A stretch of 64,000 nt of DNA from an uncultured Selenomonadaceae bacterium (GTDB lineage: Bacteria > Bacillota > Negativicutes > Selenomonadales > Selenomonadaceae): NCBI GenBank assembly GCA_902778455.1, contig CACYXR010000010.1, positions 1 to 64,000 of the forward strand. The letters run 5' to 3'. Made by a program: the position numbers and the translations under genes. The stretch's first letter is position 1, and each line of letters begins with the position of its first letter. This document shows positions 61,429 to 64,000 of the stretch, one piece after another. Below the pieces are notes generated by a model. That model was not told the origin of the DNA. It saw only the letters and a program-made list of their open reading frames with translations, and searched no databases.

Positions 61429-63675
61429 ATGACCAAGCCAAAACCGATTGCGATTGACGATATTATTTCCGAAGTGAAGCATACGCAGCCCGGTGCGAAT
61501 GTGGATTTGATTACCCGTGCGTATGAGCTGGCGCGGGAAGCGCACGAAGGGCAAAAGCGCGCTTCGGGGGAGGAATATATCATTCATCCGCTGAATGTTG
61601 CCTATATCCTTTCGGATATGCACCTCGATGAGGCGGCAATCTCAGCGGCGCTTTTGCATGACGTCGTTGAGGATACGACGTTCACAATCGAGGAAATGCA
61701 GGAGAAGTTCGGCGACGAAGTCGCGCTTTTGATTGACGGCGTGACGAAGCTCGGCAAAATCGAATACAAGTCGAAAGAGGAACAGCAGCTTGAAAACTAC
61801 CGCAAGCTGTTTCTCGCGATGGCGAAGGATTTGCGCGTCATTCTGATCAAGCTGGCGGATCGCCTGCACAATATGCGGACGCTGAAATATATGCGAGCTG
61901 ACAAGCAGAAGCGGATTGCGAGGGAGACCATCGAGATTTACGCGCCGCTCGCGAACCGTCTCGGTATCTCTAATATCAAATGCGAATTGGAGGATTTGTG
62001 CCTCCGATATCTGGAACCGGAAATCTATTACGATCTAGTTGAGAATGTCAAGCAGAAGCGGCAGGAACGTCAGGCGTTCATCGACGATGCAATGGCGCAG
62101 CTTCGGGAGAAACTTAATTCTGCGGGAATGAAGGCGGAGATTCGCGGACGCGCCAAGCATTTTTACAGTATCTACAAGAAAATGCGCCGCGACAACAAGG
62201 ATATAAGTGAGATTTACGACCTTTCCGCCGTGCGCGTGCTGGTCGAAACCGAGTCCGAGTGCTACGGCGTACTCGGTTTGATTCACGCTATGTGGAAGCC
62301 GATACCGGGGCGCTTCAAAGATTATATTGCGATGCCGAAGTCCAACGGCTACCAATCTCTCCATACGACAGTGATGACGCGCGGCTATCCTCTGGAAATC
62401 CAAATCCGCACTTATGCGATGCATCAGGTTTCGGAGTACGGTTTCGCCGCTCACTGGAAATACAAAGAGACAGGGAAAAGCGCCAATGCCGGCAACGCTT
62501 ACGACCAAAAGATGTCGTGGCTGCGGCAGATGGTCAATCTTCAGCAGGAACTCAGCGATCCCCGCGAATATGTTGAGGCGCTGAAGGTAGACGTGTTCTC
62601 CGACGAGGTTTTCGTCTTCACGCCGCGCGGGGATGTCATCGGTCTGCCGAAAGGTTCGATTCCGCTTGATTTTGCTTATCGTATTCACACTGAGGTCGGC
62701 CATCACTGCGTCGGCGCGAAGGTCAACGGCAAACTGGTGCCGCTGGAATACAAGCTGAAAAATGGTGATATCGTCTCGATTATCACGAACAAGGCGAACA
62801 ACGGACCATCCCGTGACTGGCTCAATATCGTTTCCTCGTCGGAAACACGCAACAAGATACGATCCTGGTTCAAGAAAGCGACGAGGGAGGAGAATATCGA
62901 GCGCGGCCATGAGCTGATCGAGAAGGAAGCGAAGCGGCTGGGCTATGAGCCGAAGGAGCTTTTGAAAAATGACCGCCTTACGCAAGTAGCGAAAAAGTTC
63001 AATATCCATTCGGAGGACGATTTACTGGCGTCATTGGGCTTCGGCGGCGTTACGGTCAACGGAATCCTGACGAAGCTGATCGATCTGCATAAGCAGGAAT
63101 TGAAGGAGCATACAGCGCCCGATGTTTCCAAGCTTCTTTCCGAACTGAAGCCGCAGCAGGGGACGGTCAAGAAATCCAGCCACGGCGTGCTTGTCGAGGG
63201 CGAGGCGGGGATTCTCGTTCATCTTGCGCGTTGCTGCAACCCGATTCCGGGCGACCCGATTGTGGGGTTTGTGACACGAGGACGCGGCGTTTCCGTGCAT
63301 CGGGAGGATTGCCCGAACATTTTTCACGATGCGGGCGATTATTCACGCGCGTTGGAGGTGGATTGGGATATCGGGCTTGACAAGGAATATACAGTGCAGA
63401 TCGTCATTACCTGCAACGACCGAAGCGGTATGCTGACAGAGCTTTTGGCGGTCACGTCGGAGATGAAGGTCAATATCAGTTCCATTAACGCTAAGCCGAA
63501 CCGGAACAACAAGACGTCGACGGTGCTCATGGGGCTGGATGTCAAGAACGCCCAGCAGGTCGCGCAGATTATGACGAAATTCCGTCGGGTAAAGGACGTA
63601 TACAGTGTCAGCCGTTCGATGCCGACGGCGACAAAAGAAACTCACGAGGCAGGGGAAAAGGAAGGAGTGGAATAA
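61429..63675 (+). CDS. relA: bifunctional (p)ppGpp synthetase/hydrolase Rel
   Basis: 748 aa, long Rel form. The HD hydrolase has ALLHDVVEDT; LADRLHNMRTL fits the same region. The synthetase follows (VRVLVETESECYGVLG, MPKSNGYQSLHTTV), then TGS (VFTPRGDVIGLPKGSIPLDF), a helical and zinc-finger-like region (HLARCCNPIPGDPIVGF) and a C-terminal ACT domain (QIVITCNDRSGMLTELLAV). Hydrolase and synthetase residues both look intact. It controls the stringent response. ATG 61429 is preferred, with GGGGTGG five bases upstream; GTG 61420 is an alternative. Confidence 0.97.
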   Translation: MTKPKPIAIDDIISEVKHTQPGANVDLITRAYELAREAHEGQKRASGEEYIIHPLNVAYILSDMHLDEAAISAALLHDVVEDTTFTIEEMQEKFGDEVALLIDGVTKLGKIEYKSKEEQQLENYRKLFLAMAKDLRVILIKLADRLHNMRTLKYMRADKQKRIARETIEIYAPLANRLGISNIKCELEDLCLRYLEPEIYYDLVENVKQKRQERQAFIDDAMAQLREKLNSAGMKAEIRGRAKHFYSIYKKMRRDNKDISEIYDLSAVRVLVETESECYGVLGLIHAMWKPIPGRFKDYIAMPKSNGYQSLHTTVMTRGYPLEIQIRTYAMHQVSEYGFAAHWKYKETGKSANAGNAYDQKMSWLRQMVNLQQELSDPREYVEALKVDVFSDEVFVFTPRGDVIGLPKGSIPLDFAYRIHTEVGHHCVGAKVNGKLVPLEYKLKNGDIVSIITNKANNGPSRDWLNIVSSSETRNKIRSWFKKATREENIERGHELIEKEAKRLGYEPKELLKNDRLTQVAKKFNIHSEDDLLASLGFGGVTVNGILTKLIDLHKQELKEHTAPDVSKLLSELKPQQGTVKKSSHGVLVEGEAGILVHLARCCNPIPGDPIVGFVTRGRGVSVHREDCPNIFHDAGDYSRALEVDWDIGLDKEYTVQIVITCNDRSGMLTELLAVTSEMKVNISSINAKPNRNNKTSTVLMGLDVKNAQQVAQIMTKFRRVKDVYSVSRSMPTATKETHEAGEKEGVE

Positions 63676-64000
63676 TGGGAAAGCTTACCATTCAGTCGTT
63701 TGCGGTCATGCCGTTCGACGAGAATTGCTATGTCGTTTCGGATGAAACGGGCGAAGGTGTCGTCATTGATCCGGGCGGAATGGCGAAGCAGATTCTCGCG
63801 TATATTCGCGAGGCGAAGCTTTCCATTGTGGCGGTGCTGAATACCCATGGGCATTGCGACCATATCGGCGCCAACGACGAAATCCGAGACGAGACGGGTG
63901 CGCCGCTGTATATCCACAGGGAAGATGCGGCGATGATTTCTGATATGAAACTGAATCTTTCTGCCTTCATGGGCTTTCGGGTGATGTCCCGTCCGGCGGA
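63675..64000 (+). CDS. metallo-beta-lactamase-fold hydrolase, 5' part (cut by window edge)
   Basis: The first 108 codons of an MBL-fold protein (glyoxalase II-like subgroup). The motif HGHCDHIG gives the HxHxDH metal ligands, and VVIDPGG is typical. ATG 63675 overlaps the rel stop by one base, and GGAG lies about seven bases upstream. Members of this type follow rel in many Firmicutes, often with dtd between; dtd is absent here. Substrate unknown. Confidence 0.88.
   Translation, partial: MGKLTIQSFAVMPFDENCYVVSDETGEGVVIDPGGMAKQILAYIREAKLSIVAVLNTHGHCDHIGANDEIRDETGAPLYIHREDAAMISDMKLNLSAFMGFRVMSRPA

Overview
The window (64 kb, roughly 53-55 % G+C by eye) reads as chromosome of a diderm Firmicute of the Negativicutes, most likely a Selenomonas-like member of the Selenomonadaceae. 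Firmicute traits are a tRNA-Trp T-box in front of the trp genes, the secG-esterase-rnr-smpB block, an smc-ftsY pair and a long bifunctional Rel. They occur beside an outer-membrane secretin in a Tad pilus cluster, which implies an outer membrane. The genus-level call is inference; no 16S gene is present.

Layout. 1-334: end of an rRNA operon (partial 5S) with tRNA-His and tRNA-Trp. 493-12377: a complete Tad/Flp pilus operon (cpaB, secretin, two TadZ-like ATPases, tadB, flp, tadE, tadA, tadC, DUF192, tadG) behind a long structured leader, with no prepilin peptidase gene. 12512-20007: an overlapping signalling operon: HD-GYP phosphodiesterase, REC-GGDEF cyclase, two membrane-anchored BMP-type binding proteins without any ABC transporter, and a hybrid histidine kinase with Hpt. 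It runs on into priA. 22454-25858: greA, lysS and a Mn-type CDF exporter, each new promoter followed by hairpins. 25914-28254: a small secreted protein whose 3' end and terminator are repeated downstream of an AT-rich AAA/DUF4143 gene, an accessory insertion. 28298-40936: housekeeping genes (deoD, secG, esterase, thioesterase, rnr, smpB, a vWA protein, a class 3 lipase, miaB, a DUF512 radical-SAM protein, der, plsY).

40994-47360: the trp operon in the order trpF-C-B-A-E-G, without trpD. It is controlled by a leader with one T-box stem I region but two successive T-box antiterminator/terminator modules, followed by a palindromic repeat element. The UGGC bulges and the Trp specifier match the tRNA-Trp encoded at 214-289. 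47423-49697: a small, more AT-rich accessory stretch (XRE regulator, FkbM methyltransferase, Rpn-type nuclease). 49739-56290: smc, ftsY and an attached thiamine salvage set (thiM, thiamine-binding protein, thiE). 56301-59210 (minus): a large periplasmic-binding/degenerate GGDEF/EAL protein. 59461-64000: NCS2 purine permease, YbaK-type deacylase, rel and the start of a metallo-beta-lactamase-fold hydrolase.

Two themes link the genes. Cyclic-di-GMP enzymes (HD-GYP, GGDEF, EAL) sit near the Tad pilus, suggesting a surface-attachment programme. RNA-level control is frequent: the T-box leader, the tad leader, the greA and CDF leaders, and a terminator hairpin that buries a Shine-Dalgarno sequence. 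Two interspersed GC-rich inverted-repeat elements, in opposite orientation, lie before tadG and between trpC and trpB.
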